Positions 1-6,647 of a stretch of DNA of 10,357 nt are shown here, in pieces; position 1 is the stretch's first letter, and each line of letters starts with the position of its first letter. A program made the position numbers and the translations under genes. The notes below the pieces were generated by a model, which was not told the origin of the DNA, did not search any database, and saw nothing but the letters and a program-made list of their open reading frames with translations. Location: NCBI GenBank assembly GCA_002780675.1, contig PEUR01000087.1:11534-21890 (forward strand), given 5' to 3'. Source of the DNA: Gallionellales bacterium CG03_land_8_20_14_0_80_55_15 (GTDB lineage Bacteria; Pseudomonadota; Gammaproteobacteria; Burkholderiales; Gallionellaceae).

Positions 1-1
1 A

Positions 2-310
2 ACCGTTGTACCGGCTGCACCTGTGGTCGTTGCTAAAACAGAGATTGCCGTATCCGAAGCCGATGCGCTGGCCTTGGCGAAAAAATCCAACTGCCTAGCG
101 TGTCATGCCATAGACAAAAAGGTAGTCGGTCCGGCATGGAAAGAGGTGGCCGCAAAATATCGCGGTGACGCGACCGCCGAAGCGCATTTAATCAACAAGA
201 TTGCGGTGGGCGGCAGTGGCGTGTGGGGCAGCATGGCGATGCCCGCACACCCTAAACTCAGCGAAGCGGAGCGCACTACTTTGGCAAGATTTGTGCTTAA
301 TTTGAAATAA
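2..310 (+). CDS. Class I cytochrome c, C-terminal part (5' end outside window)
   Basis: Small electron-carrier cytochrome domain, expected in the periplasm. The frame is open to the left edge, so the GTG at 23 is probably not the start and the gene is 5'-partial. The visible part begins with a Pro/Ala/Val-rich stretch (TVVPAAPVVVAK) that looks like a linker. The missing part could therefore be a second domain rather than just a signal peptide (inference). The haem motif CLACH begins at base 92. It is followed by the family-typical GPAWKEVAAKY and by WGSMAMPAH, whose Met in the MP pair is the likely sixth haem ligand. It closely resembles the next gene (shared xACHAIDKKxVGPAW and GGSGxWGSM). 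The stop is TAA and the gap to the next gene is 149 bases. The specific redox partner cannot be told from sequence. Confidence 0.88.
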   Translation, partial: TVVPAAPVVVAKTEIAVSEADALALAKKSNCLACHAIDKKVVGPAWKEVAAKYRGDATAEAHLINKIAVGGSGVWGSMAMPAHPKLSEAERTTLARFVLNLK

Positions 311-401
311 GCTGTCAACCGGATGGTGAATGCTGGCGTTAATCACGCAACGTCCGAAACAGTGGGTTTACAAATCTGACGGAGTCGTCCAGTATCACCA
401 T

Positions 402-459
402 CGGAGGCACAAGCCTTCGCACCTTTTAAGTTTCCTTGATCATAAAACGGAGAGAATAG
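402..459 (+). promoter_or_regulatory. Conserved leader of second cytochrome gene (hairpin + RBS)
   Basis: A 7-bp stem (402-408 with 413-419, one G-T pair, loop ACAA) is followed by a T-rich run. The block GATCATAAAACGGAGAGAA comes next and supplies a GGAGAGA ribosome binding site just before ATG 460. The same arrangement, with the same 40-base distance from stem to ATG, occurs before the third cytochrome gene. The stem and T-run could be an attenuator or a terminator for the upstream gene; the sequence does not decide between them. Confidence 0.55.
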
Positions 460-786
460 ATGAAATCCATTATCGTAAGCATGACAGTAGCAGCAGGTTT
501 GATGATTGCCGGTTCCGCCATGGCGACCGACATGCCGCCCGCAGCCCAGAAAAATAACTGCACGGCCTGTCACGCAATTGACAAAAAGCTAGTTGGCCCG
601 GCCTGGATGGAAGTTTCCAAGAAGTACAAGGGGGATGCGGGTGCTGAAGCCAGGCTGATCACTAAAGTCTCCAAAGGCGGTTCTGGTAACTGGGGTTCCA
701 TGCCTATGCCTGCCAACGATCCTGCCGGCAAGAAACGGGCTGACATGCAAGCACTGGTGCAGTTTATTCTGGGCTTGGCAAAATAA
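460..786 (+). CDS. Class I (c551/c552-type) periplasmic cytochrome c
   Basis: Small monohaem electron carrier of 108 aa. A Sec signal peptide (residues 1-22, MKSI... ending AMA, predicted cleavage before T23) exports it to the periplasm, leaving a mature protein of about 86 residues, the usual size for c551/c552. The haem-binding motif is CTACH (34-38). GPAW (46-49) and the Met of the second MP pair in SMPMPA (M83) match the fold and axial ligand of this family. The start is supported by GGAGAGA 7-13 bases upstream. It is a paralogue of both neighbours: closest to the upstream one in the mature domain, and closest to the downstream one in leader and signal peptide. Such proteins shuttle electrons to terminal oxidases or nitrogen-oxide reductases, or from metal oxidation systems; which one applies here is unknown. 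Confidence 0.93.
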   Translation: MKSIIVSMTVAAGLMIAGSAMATDMPPAAQKNNCTACHAIDKKLVGPAWMEVSKKYKGDAGAEARLITKVSKGGSGNWGSMPMPANDPAGKKRADMQALVQFILGLAK

Positions 787-988
787 GTTTATCCTGTCCT
801 CGTTGCGGGGAAGTCATTTTTCAAGATTGAGTTTGTTTCAGGAAGAACGTCAAAATTTTTCGGGAACAAGGTCAAAATTGGAGAAACTGGCGAAATTCGA
901 CTTTGCGTTGTTTGTCGGGTTACCAGGCGTAGTGAAAATCGTGCTGTGCTATGTGGCACTTTGTTGTGAAGTTGTTTAGAATCGGTCT

Positions 989-1045
989 CGAAGGCTAGGC
1001 CTTCGTACTTTTTTAAGTTTTTTGATCATAAAGCGGAGAGAACAT
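989..1045 (+). promoter_or_regulatory. Conserved leader of third cytochrome gene (hairpin, T-runs, RBS)
   Basis: A perfect 7-bp stem (989-995 with 999-1005, loop TAG) is followed by T-runs, then GATCATAAAGCGGAGAGAA, then the ATG at 1046. It is a copy of the leader at 402-459. The stem is kept although one pair differs (G-T there, A-T here). It could also act as a rho-independent terminator for the second cytochrome gene. The rest of the 787-988 spacer shows no gene and no promoter I trust. Confidence 0.55.
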
Positions 1046-1369
1046 ATGAAATCTATCATCGTAAGTTTGGCAGTTGCAGCAGGTTTGATGGTTGCAGGTT
1101 CAGCAATGGCAGCAGCACCCGCCTCAGCTAAGGGTTGCAAGGCTTGCCACAGCATTGATAGCGACAAGAAAGTGGTTGGTCCAGGCTGGGTTGCAGTTGG
1201 TAAGAAATATGCTGGCGACAAAGACGGTGCCAGCAAAATTGCAGCCAATATCACCAAAGGTGGTAAATTCGACTGGAAATTTGGCATGATGCCTCCTAAA
1301 GGTGGTAATGCTAAGTTGTCTGACGCTGACATCAAGGAAATCGCGACTTATATTGCTGGCTTGAAGTAA
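1046..1369 (+). CDS. Class I periplasmic cytochrome c, third tandem copy
   Basis: Monohaem cytochrome of 107 aa. An upstream in-frame ATG at 1022 exists, but the ATG at 1046 is chosen. It has GGAGAG at the right distance and gives an N-terminus (MKSIIVS, then a hydrophobic core and AMA) that matches the second cytochrome gene. Signal peptide residues are 1-22. The haem motif CKACH is at 31-35, the family-typical GPGW at 45-48, and the probable Met ligand is M82 in GMMPP. The mature domain is more diverged than the first two copies: it carries SIDSDKK after the haem site, WKFGMMPPKGG around the ligand, and is Lys-rich. It may therefore have a different potential or partner (inference). It is the last gene of the cluster, with a strong terminator 17 bases after its stop. 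Confidence 0.93.
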   Translation: MKSIIVSLAVAAGLMVAGSAMAAAPASAKGCKACHSIDSDKKVVGPGWVAVGKKYAGDKDGASKIAANITKGGKFDWKFGMMPPKGGNAKLSDADIKEIATYIAGLK

Positions 1370-1385
1370 TCCGGCTTGCAAGTGT

Positions 1386-1419
1386 CAATAAAAAACCGGC
1401 GCAAGCCGGTTTTTTATTG
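1386..1419 (+). terminator. Strong intrinsic terminator after cytochrome cluster
   Basis: A perfect 15-bp stem (1386-1400 with 1405-1419) has a GCAA tetraloop. Its core ACCGGC/GCCGGT is flanked by six A and six T, so it can terminate in both directions. It separates the cytochrome cluster from the liv promoter. Confidence 0.93.
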
Positions 1420-1422
1420 CCC

Positions 1423-1448
1423 GTCAATTTGTTGTCCGGTAAATTGAC
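1423..1448. promoter_or_regulatory. Inverted repeat overlapping the liv -35 box, candidate operator
   Basis: Perfect 8-bp arms GTCAATTT (1423-1430) and AAATTGAC (1441-1448) are separated by 10 bases. The right arm contains most of the TTGACA -35 hexamer. A protein bound here would compete with RNA polymerase, so a repressor site is the simplest reading. No regulator gene lies in the window, and the binding protein is unknown. Confidence 0.45.
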
Positions 1449-1473
1449 AAAAAGTGCCTCTGCTCCGCATAAT
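1444..1473 (+). promoter_or_regulatory. Sigma-70 promoter of the liv operon
   Basis: The -35 hexamer TTGACA (1444-1449) is a consensus match. An 18-base spacer leads to CATAAT (1468-1473), a 5 of 6 match to the -10. Transcription would start near 1480 and give a leader of about 50 bases before livK. A 7-base tandem repeat (CGTAAGT twice, 1479-1492) sits at the predicted start site. Confidence 0.75.
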
Positions 1474-1528
1474 CAGCCCGTAAGTCGTAAGTTAATTCAG
1501 CCGTACGTTTTTATATTGGGAATTTAAC

Positions 1529-2695
1529 ATGTCATTATGTTTGGGTCGTTTGCTGTTCCTCGCCACATTATCATTGACGCTTGCAGGCTGTGGTCAATCC
1601 GCTTCCGAGCAGGCTGCGGCTTCAGGCGAGCGGGTGGTGCGCATCGGTTCGGTAGCGCCCCTGACCGGACCGCAGGCGCATCTGGGCAAGGATAACGAAA
1701 ATGGTGCGCGCATGGCGATAGAGGAGGCCAATGCCAAGGGGATTACGATCGGCGGCAAAAAAATCCATTTTGAACTGATCAGCGAGGATGATCAGGCCGA
1801 TCCCAAGACGGCGACCATCGTCGCGCAGAAGCTGGCGGACAGCGGCGTGAGCGGCGTGATTGGTCATCTGAATTCCGGCACGACCATTCCCGCCGCAAAA
1901 ATTTACCACGACAACGGCATCCCGCAGATTTCTCCTTCTGCCACGGCGGTGGCTTACACCCATCAGGGTTTCAAGACTGCGTTTCGCGTGATGGCGAATG
2001 ACGCGCAGCAGGGACATGTGCTGGGCGAGTATGCAACCCGGAATCTGCACGCCAAAAAAATAGCCATCATTGATGACCGTACGGCCTACGGTCAGGGGCT
2101 GGCCGACCAGTTTATCCACGCGGCACAGGCGGCGGGGGCGGAAATCGTGGCGCATGAATATACCAGCGACAAGGCAGTGGACTTTACAGCGGTGCTGACG
2201 GTGGTAAAGGGCAAACAGCCCGACCTGCTATTTTACGGCGGCATGGACGCGCAGGGCGGGATGATGGCCAGACAGATTAAATCGCTGGCGCTGAACGTGA
2301 AGTTCATGATGGGCGATGGCGGTTATACGCCCGAATTTATCAAGCTGGCAGGGGATGCGGCGGACGGCACCTATGCTTCCCTGCCCGGCGTGCCATTGGA
2401 TAAAATGCCCGGCGGCAAGGCGTTCGAGCAGCGCTTCGTCGCCCAATACCAGCCGATTCAGTTGTACGCGCCTTATTGCTACGATGCTGTGAACGTGATG
2501 ATCGCTGCGATGCAAAAGGCGGGGTCGGTTGAACCTGCCCATTATCTGCCCGCGCTTGCCAATATTTCATACGAAGGCATTACCGCCACCCTCCAGTTCG
2601 ATGGCAATGGCGACCTCAAGGGCGGCGCGGTGACGCTGTATCAGGTGCAACAAGGCAAGTGGCAGCCGTTGGAAACGGTGGGTGCGGCGCAGTGA
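1529..2695 (+). CDS. livK: Branched-chain amino-acid ABC transporter substrate-binding lipoprotein
   Basis: Solute-binding protein of the LivK/HAAT family (Peripla_BP_6 fold), 388 aa, the first gene of a livKHMGF operon. It captures the substrate in the periplasm and delivers it to LivHM. Residues 1-21 form a lipoprotein signal with lipobox LAGC (Cys21), so the mature protein is probably lipid-anchored, whereas the classic E. coli LivK/LivJ are soluble. The mature chain starts with the family-typical IGSVAPLTGPQAHLGKDNENGARMA. Next come the conserved ELISEDDQADPKTA region, the HLNSGTT/SPSATA hinge and ligand region, and DRTAYGQGLADQF. Ligand identity (Leu/Ile/Val or another amino acid or amide) cannot be settled by inspection. 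The ribosome binding site is weak (GGGAA before ATG 1529). The stop lies 24 bases before livH. Confidence 0.92.
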   Translation: MSLCLGRLLFLATLSLTLAGCGQSASEQAAASGERVVRIGSVAPLTGPQAHLGKDNENGARMAIEEANAKGITIGGKKIHFELISEDDQADPKTATIVAQKLADSGVSGVIGHLNSGTTIPAAKIYHDNGIPQISPSATAVAYTHQGFKTAFRVMANDAQQGHVLGEYATRNLHAKKIAIIDDRTAYGQGLADQFIHAAQAAGAEIVAHEYTSDKAVDFTAVLTVVKGKQPDLLFYGGMDAQGGMMARQIKSLALNVKFMMGDGGYTPEFIKLAGDAADGTYASLPGVPLDKMPGGKAFEQRFVAQYQPIQLYAPYCYDAVNVMIAAMQKAGSVEPAHYLPALANISYEGITATLQFDGNGDLKGGAVTLYQVQQGKWQPLETVGAAQ

Positions 2696-2719
2696 TCCCG
2701 CGCAAGGGTTAAGCCGTAC

Positions 2720-3643
2720 ATGGAAACCTTTCTTCAGCAAATCATCAATGGCCTGGTGCAAGGCAGCGTGTACGCGCTGGTGGCGCTGGGCTATACCATG
2801 GTCTATGGCATCCTCGGTCTGATCAACTTCGCGCACGGCGAAGTGGTAATGGTCGGCGCGATGCTGGTGATTTCATCGCTGACCGCCATGCTGTCCTGGG
2901 GGGTGCCGCTGTTGTTGGCCTTGCCGATCAGCGTGGTGCTGGCGATGGCGGGTTGTATGGCGCTGGGTTACAGCATCGAGCGCATCGCCTACCGTCCCTT
3001 GCGCCATGCGCCGCGTCTCGCCCCGCTGATAACTGCGATAGGCGTGTCCATCCTGTTGCAAAATCTGGCCATGATGATCTGGGGGCGCGAGTATCACGCC
3101 TTCCCGCAACTGATCGTCAGCCAGCCTCACCACATCGGCGGCGCGATCATCAATGACATTCAAATAATCATAATAATCATGGCATTAGCGATAATGGCGG
3201 GGCTGATGCTCCTTGTGCATCGCACCCGTCTGGGGCGTGCGATGCGTGCCGTGGCAGAGAACCAACACGCCGCGCAGCTAATGGGCGTGGATGTCAACCG
3301 AGTAATCTCAGTAACTTTCATGCTGGGTTCGGCACTGGCGGCAATTGCCGGGCTGATGGTCAGCGCCAACTACGGGCTGGCGCACTACTACATGGGATTT
3401 TTACTGGGGCTGAAAGCCTTCACCGCTGCGGTGCTGGGCGGCATCGGCAATCTGCGCGGCGCGATGCTGGGCGGCCTGTTGCTGGGCCTGATCGAAAGTC
3501 TGGGCGCGGGCTATATCGGAGATTTGACGGGTGGATTCATGGGCAGCCAGTATCAGGATGTGTTCGCCTTCTTCGTGCTGATCGCCGTGCTGGTGTTCAG
3601 GCCGTCTGGATTGCTCGGCGAACAGTTGGCGGAGCGGGCATGA
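2720..3643 (+). CDS. livH: Branched-chain amino-acid ABC transporter permease LivH
   Basis: Inner-membrane permease of 307 aa, strongly hydrophobic, with about eight membrane segments. The N-terminal NFAHGE (36-41), after YALVALGYTMVYGILGL, is diagnostic of the LivH family. Further marks are GRAMRAVAENQHAAQLMGVD, the cytoplasmic loop that contacts the ATPases, and the C-terminal FRPSGLLGE. It pairs with LivM to form the channel. AAGGG sits 11 bases before ATG 2720. The end overlaps livM by 4 bases (ATGA), which suggests translational coupling. An isoleucine run (149-153) is encoded by a perfect 9-base tandem repeat with ATA codons, unlike the codon use around it. Length is normal for the family. 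Confidence 0.94.
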   Translation: METFLQQIINGLVQGSVYALVALGYTMVYGILGLINFAHGEVVMVGAMLVISSLTAMLSWGVPLLLALPISVVLAMAGCMALGYSIERIAYRPLRHAPRLAPLITAIGVSILLQNLAMMIWGREYHAFPQLIVSQPHHIGGAIINDIQIIIIIMALAIMAGLMLLVHRTRLGRAMRAVAENQHAAQLMGVDVNRVISVTFMLGSALAAIAGLMVSANYGLAHYYMGFLLGLKAFTAAVLGGIGNLRGAMLGGLLLGLIESLGAGYIGDLTGGFMGSQYQDVFAFFVLIAVLVFRPSGLLGEQLAERA

Positions 3644-4746
3644 AATCGGGTAGATTCACGAAGAAAAATGGGCTGTTTGTTTTGCAGCTGGGTGCCGTGC
3701 TGTTATTGCCGTTCATCACCGATGCCCTGCTCGGGCGCGGCTGGGTGCGCATCGTGGATTTCGCCATGCTCTACATCATGTTGGCACTCGGCCTTAACAT
3801 CGTGGTCGGCTACGCGGGGCTGCTGGATTTGGGTTACATCGCGTTTTTCGCGGTGGGGGCGTACTGTTTTGCGCTGACCGGTTCGCCGCATCTGGCGCTG
3901 GCCTTCCCGCAGCTTTTTCCTGCTGGCCTGCATCTTTCCTTCTGGCAGGTTGTGCCGTTGTCGGCCTTGCTGGCGGGCGGTTTCGGGGTGTTGCTGGGTG
4001 CGCCCACGCTACGCTTGCGCGGGGACTATCTGGCTATCGTCACGCTGGGATTCGGCGAAATCATTCGCATCTTTTTGAACAATCTCAACGCGCCGATCAA
4101 TCTGACCAACGGCCCACAAGGGATCAGCCTGATTGATCCCATTGCCGTGGCGGGGGTGTCGCTGAACGCAGGCGAGGAGATACTCGGCATTACTTTCCCC
4201 TCGGTGCATCTGTATTTTTACCTGTTCCTGGCCTTCACCGCACTGGTGATATTTGTCTCGCACCGTCTGGAGAAATCACGCATCGGTCGCGCCTGGATGG
4301 CGATACGCGAAGACGAGATTGCGGCAACGGCGATGGGCATCAATACCCGTAATCTCAAGCTGCTGGCGTTCGCGATGGGGGCGATGTTCGGCGGCGTATC
4401 CGGTACCTTGTTCGCGGGTTTTCAGGGCTTTGTCAGCCCGGAAAGCTTCAGCCTGATGGAATCGGTCATGGTGTTGTGCATGGTGGTGCTGGGCGGCATG
4501 GGTAATATACGCGGGGTCATACTCGGCGGCGTGCTGCTGGCCTTGCTGCCGGAAATCCTGCGCCACGGCATCGTGCCTTTGCAGCAGGCACTGTTCGGCA
4601 GAACCGTGATAGACCCGGAAGGTCTGCGCATGTTGCTGTTCGGCACTGCGCTAATCGCAGTGATGCTGTATCGTCCTGCGGGGTTGTGGCCTTCGCGTGT
4701 CCGCCGTAGTGAACTTGAGGCAGACGAGCCGGAGTCAACGATATGA
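3640..4746 (+). CDS. livM: Branched-chain amino-acid ABC transporter permease LivM
   Basis: Second inner-membrane permease subunit, 368 aa, with roughly ten hydrophobic segments. It carries LivM hallmarks: LGLNIVVGYAGLLDLGYIAFFAVGAY near the N-terminus, and LRLRGDYLAIVTLGFGEIIRI. The ATPase-coupling loop GRAWMAIREDEIAATAMGI lies at roughly 214-235, followed by GTLFAGFQGFVSPESF and a YRPAGLWP end. It forms a heterodimer with LivH. It starts inside the end of livH and overlaps livG by 4 bases (ATGA at 4743-4746), consistent with a single coupled operon. The acidic C-terminal tail (ELEADEPEST) is short and cytoplasmic. Nothing suggests damage. Confidence 0.94.
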   Translation: MKSGRFTKKNGLFVLQLGAVLLLPFITDALLGRGWVRIVDFAMLYIMLALGLNIVVGYAGLLDLGYIAFFAVGAYCFALTGSPHLALAFPQLFPAGLHLSFWQVVPLSALLAGGFGVLLGAPTLRLRGDYLAIVTLGFGEIIRIFLNNLNAPINLTNGPQGISLIDPIAVAGVSLNAGEEILGITFPSVHLYFYLFLAFTALVIFVSHRLEKSRIGRAWMAIREDEIAATAMGINTRNLKLLAFAMGAMFGGVSGTLFAGFQGFVSPESFSLMESVMVLCMVVLGGMGNIRGVILGGVLLALLPEILRHGIVPLQQALFGRTVIDPEGLRMLLFGTALIAVMLYRPAGLWPSRVRRSELEADEPESTI

Positions 4747-5513
4747 ATGCCCCTTTACTGGAACTCGCCCATATAGGCAAACAGTTCGGCGGGCTGAATG
4801 CCTTGAGCGAGGTGTCGTTGCACATTAAGCGCGGCGAAATCTACGGCCTGATCGGTCCGAACGGTGCGGGCAAGACCACACTGTTCAACGTCATTACCGG
4901 CCTGTATCGGGCGGATGCTGGCGAATTTCGTTTTGCCGGGCTGCGTTATCACCATCCCCAGCCGCACCGGCTGGCGCAGGCGGGCATCGCGCGCACTTTT
5001 CAGAACATCCGCCTGTTCGCCAATCTCACCGCGTTGGAAAATGTGATGATAGGCCGTCATATACGCACCCGGTCGGGCGTTTTCGGTGCCTTGCTGCGCG
5101 ATGCGGCCACGCGCGCGGAAGAACGTGCCTGCGCCGAACGCGCGCGCGAATTGCTGCGCTATGTCGGTATCACCCGACCCGCGCAAACGCTGGCCAAACA
5201 TCTCTCCTACGGCGAACAGCGCAGGCTGGAAATAGCGCGAGCCTTGGCCACCGAACCGCTGCTGTTGGCGCTGGACGAACCCGCTGCCGGGATGAATGCC
5301 ACCGAAACGGAAAGCCTGAAGATGCTGTTGCAGGACATCCGCGCCACGGGCATCACCGTGCTGCTGATCGAACATGACGTGAAACTCATCATGGGCTTGT
5401 GCGATCGCGTGGCGGTGCTGGATTACGGCAGGAAGATCGCCGAAGGGGTGCCGGATGAAGTGCGCGGCGACCCCGCCGTGATCGCCGCCTATCTGGGGAA
5501 CGACGATGAATAG
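4743..5513 (+). CDS. livG: Branched-chain amino-acid ABC transporter ATPase LivG
   Basis: Cytoplasmic ATPase of 256 aa that powers LivHM. All catalytic parts of an ABC nucleotide-binding domain are present: Walker A GPNGAGKT (38-45), Q-loop Q87 in RTFQNIRLF, signature LSYGE (154-158), Walker B ending LALDEP with catalytic E179, and the switch histidine H211 in IEHD. The RTFQNIRLF and DEPAAGMN segments are typical of LivG and distinguish it from LivF. The start overlaps the livM stop by 4 bases. The end overlaps livF by 8 bases. Length is normal (about 255 aa in the family). Confidence 0.95.
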   Translation: MNAPLLELAHIGKQFGGLNALSEVSLHIKRGEIYGLIGPNGAGKTTLFNVITGLYRADAGEFRFAGLRYHHPQPHRLAQAGIARTFQNIRLFANLTALENVMIGRHIRTRSGVFGALLRDAATRAEERACAERARELLRYVGITRPAQTLAKHLSYGEQRRLEIARALATEPLLLALDEPAAGMNATETESLKMLLQDIRATGITVLLIEHDVKLIMGLCDRVAVLDYGRKIAEGVPDEVRGDPAVIAAYLGNDDE

Positions 5514-6291
5514 TAGCGCGCTGAAACGGGGTACTCCCTCCCTCTCGCAGGGGGAGGGCTGGGGTGAAAAGCCCGATGTTCCCCAGTTATTGGAAGTTCG
5601 CGATTTGCAAGTCGCCTATGGTGGCATACAAGCGGTGAAAGGCATCAGCCTGCAAGTCGCGCCGGGTGAGTTGGTCGCGCTGATCGGCAGCAACGGCGCG
5701 GGCAAGACCACCACGCTGAAGACGCTGGCGGGCATCATAGCCCCAGTCAGCGGGCAGATAGACTATGACGGTAACAGCCTGATCGGCAGGGCGGCGCATC
5801 GGCGCGTCGCACAGGGCATGGCGCTGGTGCCGGAAGGTCGCGGCGTGTTTGCGAGGCTCACCGTGCGGGAAAACTTGCAAATGGGCGCTTATACGCGCAG
5901 CGATACGCTCGGCATTGCCGCCGACCTGGAACGCATGTATGAACGCTTCCCGCGTCTGTATGAACGCCGCGATCAATTGGCCGGAACATTGTCCGGCGGT
6001 GAGCAGCAAATGGTTGCGATGGCGCGCGCCCTGATGAGTCGCCCGCGCCTGTTGATGCTGGACGAACCCAGCATGGGGCTGGCTCCCTTGATGGTTAAAA
6101 AAATATTTGAAACTATTCAAGAGGTTGCATCGCAGGGCATGAGCATCATATTGGTCGAACAAAACGCCAGACTCGCCCTGCAAGTCGCCCAGCGCGGCTA
6201 TGTGATGGAAAGCGGAAAGATCACACTTTCCGGTGAATCCCGCGAACTGCTGGGCAGCGATGCCGTGCAACGCGCGTATCTGGGTGGCTGA
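5506..6291 (+). CDS. livF: Branched-chain amino-acid ABC transporter ATPase LivF with N-terminal extension
   Basis: Second ATPase of the importer, 261 aa against about 233-240 usual. Walker A GSNGAGKT (61-68), VPEGRGVF (108-115), signature LSGGE (162-166) and Walker B LLMLDEP (182-188) are intact. The switch position reads VEQN instead of EHD, which is normal for LivF. The family core begins at LLEVRDLQVAYGG (about residue 28). The preceding residues, including TPSLSQGEGWGEK, are encoded by a C/G-rich palindrome of the kind seen in intergenic repeats, so they look like an in-frame insertion. ATG 5506 overlaps the livG stop, the normal arrangement for this operon, and no later in-frame ATG precedes the core. 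It is the last gene of the operon. No clear intrinsic terminator follows. Confidence 0.94.
   Translation: MNSSALKRGTPSLSQGEGWGEKPDVPQLLEVRDLQVAYGGIQAVKGISLQVAPGELVALIGSNGAGKTTTLKTLAGIIAPVSGQIDYDGNSLIGRAAHRRVAQGMALVPEGRGVFARLTVRENLQMGAYTRSDTLGIAADLERMYERFPRLYERRDQLAGTLSGGEQQMVAMARALMSRPRLLMLDEPSMGLAPLMVKKIFETIQEVASQGMSIILVEQNARLALQVAQRGYVMESGKITLSGESRELLGSDAVQRAYLGG
5532..5566. repeat. REP-like palindrome inside the livF coding region
   Basis: Perfect 7-bp arms CCCTCCC (5536-5542) and GGGAGGG (5552-5558) enclose a 9-base loop, and GCTGGGGTGA follows. The composition, CTCTC..GGGGGAGGG..TGGGGTGA, resembles the extragenic palindromic repeats common in proteobacteria and the cluster at 6413-6546. 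Here it is translated as part of livF and keeps the frame. Confidence 0.6.
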
Positions 6292-6412
6292 TTAGAGTCG
6301 CTGGCGGCATGAATGGCGAGTGGGATTGTTTGGATAAAAATAGGCTATGCCGTAGTTAACGGTTGTTATGGGGATAAGAAATCATAAATTACCGCGCATC
6401 ACGATGACAGTA

Positions 6413-6546
6413 TCCACCCCATCCCCCACCTCATTGCCCCCTCGCTAACGCTCTCCCCCTTGAAGGGGAAGGAATCTACTCCCCGCCCGCAGCTTGCGAG
6501 GACGGAACGGATACTATCCCCTTGGAGAGAGGGGATGGGGGGCGGG
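6413..6546. repeat. C/G-rich palindromic repeat cluster (REP-like)
   Basis: Outer arms CCCCATCCCC (6417-6426) and GGGGATGGGG (6531-6540) are a perfect 10-bp inverted repeat. Nested inside are CCCCTT-G-AAGGGG (6456-6468) and ATCCCC/GGGGAT (6516-6521 with 6531-6536). The C-rich strand reads CACCCCATCCCCCACC then CTCTCCCCCTTGAAGGGG, the style of widespread extragenic repeats. Lying between two converging genes, it may help stop transcription from both sides (inference). Confidence 0.65.
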
Positions 6547-6647
6547 AGTTGACAGTCGCCACATAGCGGCAATCCAGAAGCGGGAACTCAGCACGACAGC
6601 CTATCTACGGGTCTGATTGCCAATGATCTACGTCATTTCAACCGTTA

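Noticed and set aside
954..969. Sigma-54-like TGGCAC before the third cytochrome gene
   Set aside because: The -12 element is wrong: the GC dinucleotide expected at 967-968 is absent, so this is probably chance.
4755..5375. Long open frame on the minus strand opposite livG (and another at 5587-6270 opposite livF)
   Set aside because: They mirror strongly conserved ABC ATPase genes and give His/Gln/Arg-rich sequences without domains, typical of antisense shadows in GC-rich DNA.
1529..6291. The transporter being a urea (urtABCDE) system
   Set aside because: The binding protein and permeases carry LivK/LivH/LivM-type motifs and lengths, and no urease or nitrogen-regulation genes are nearby.
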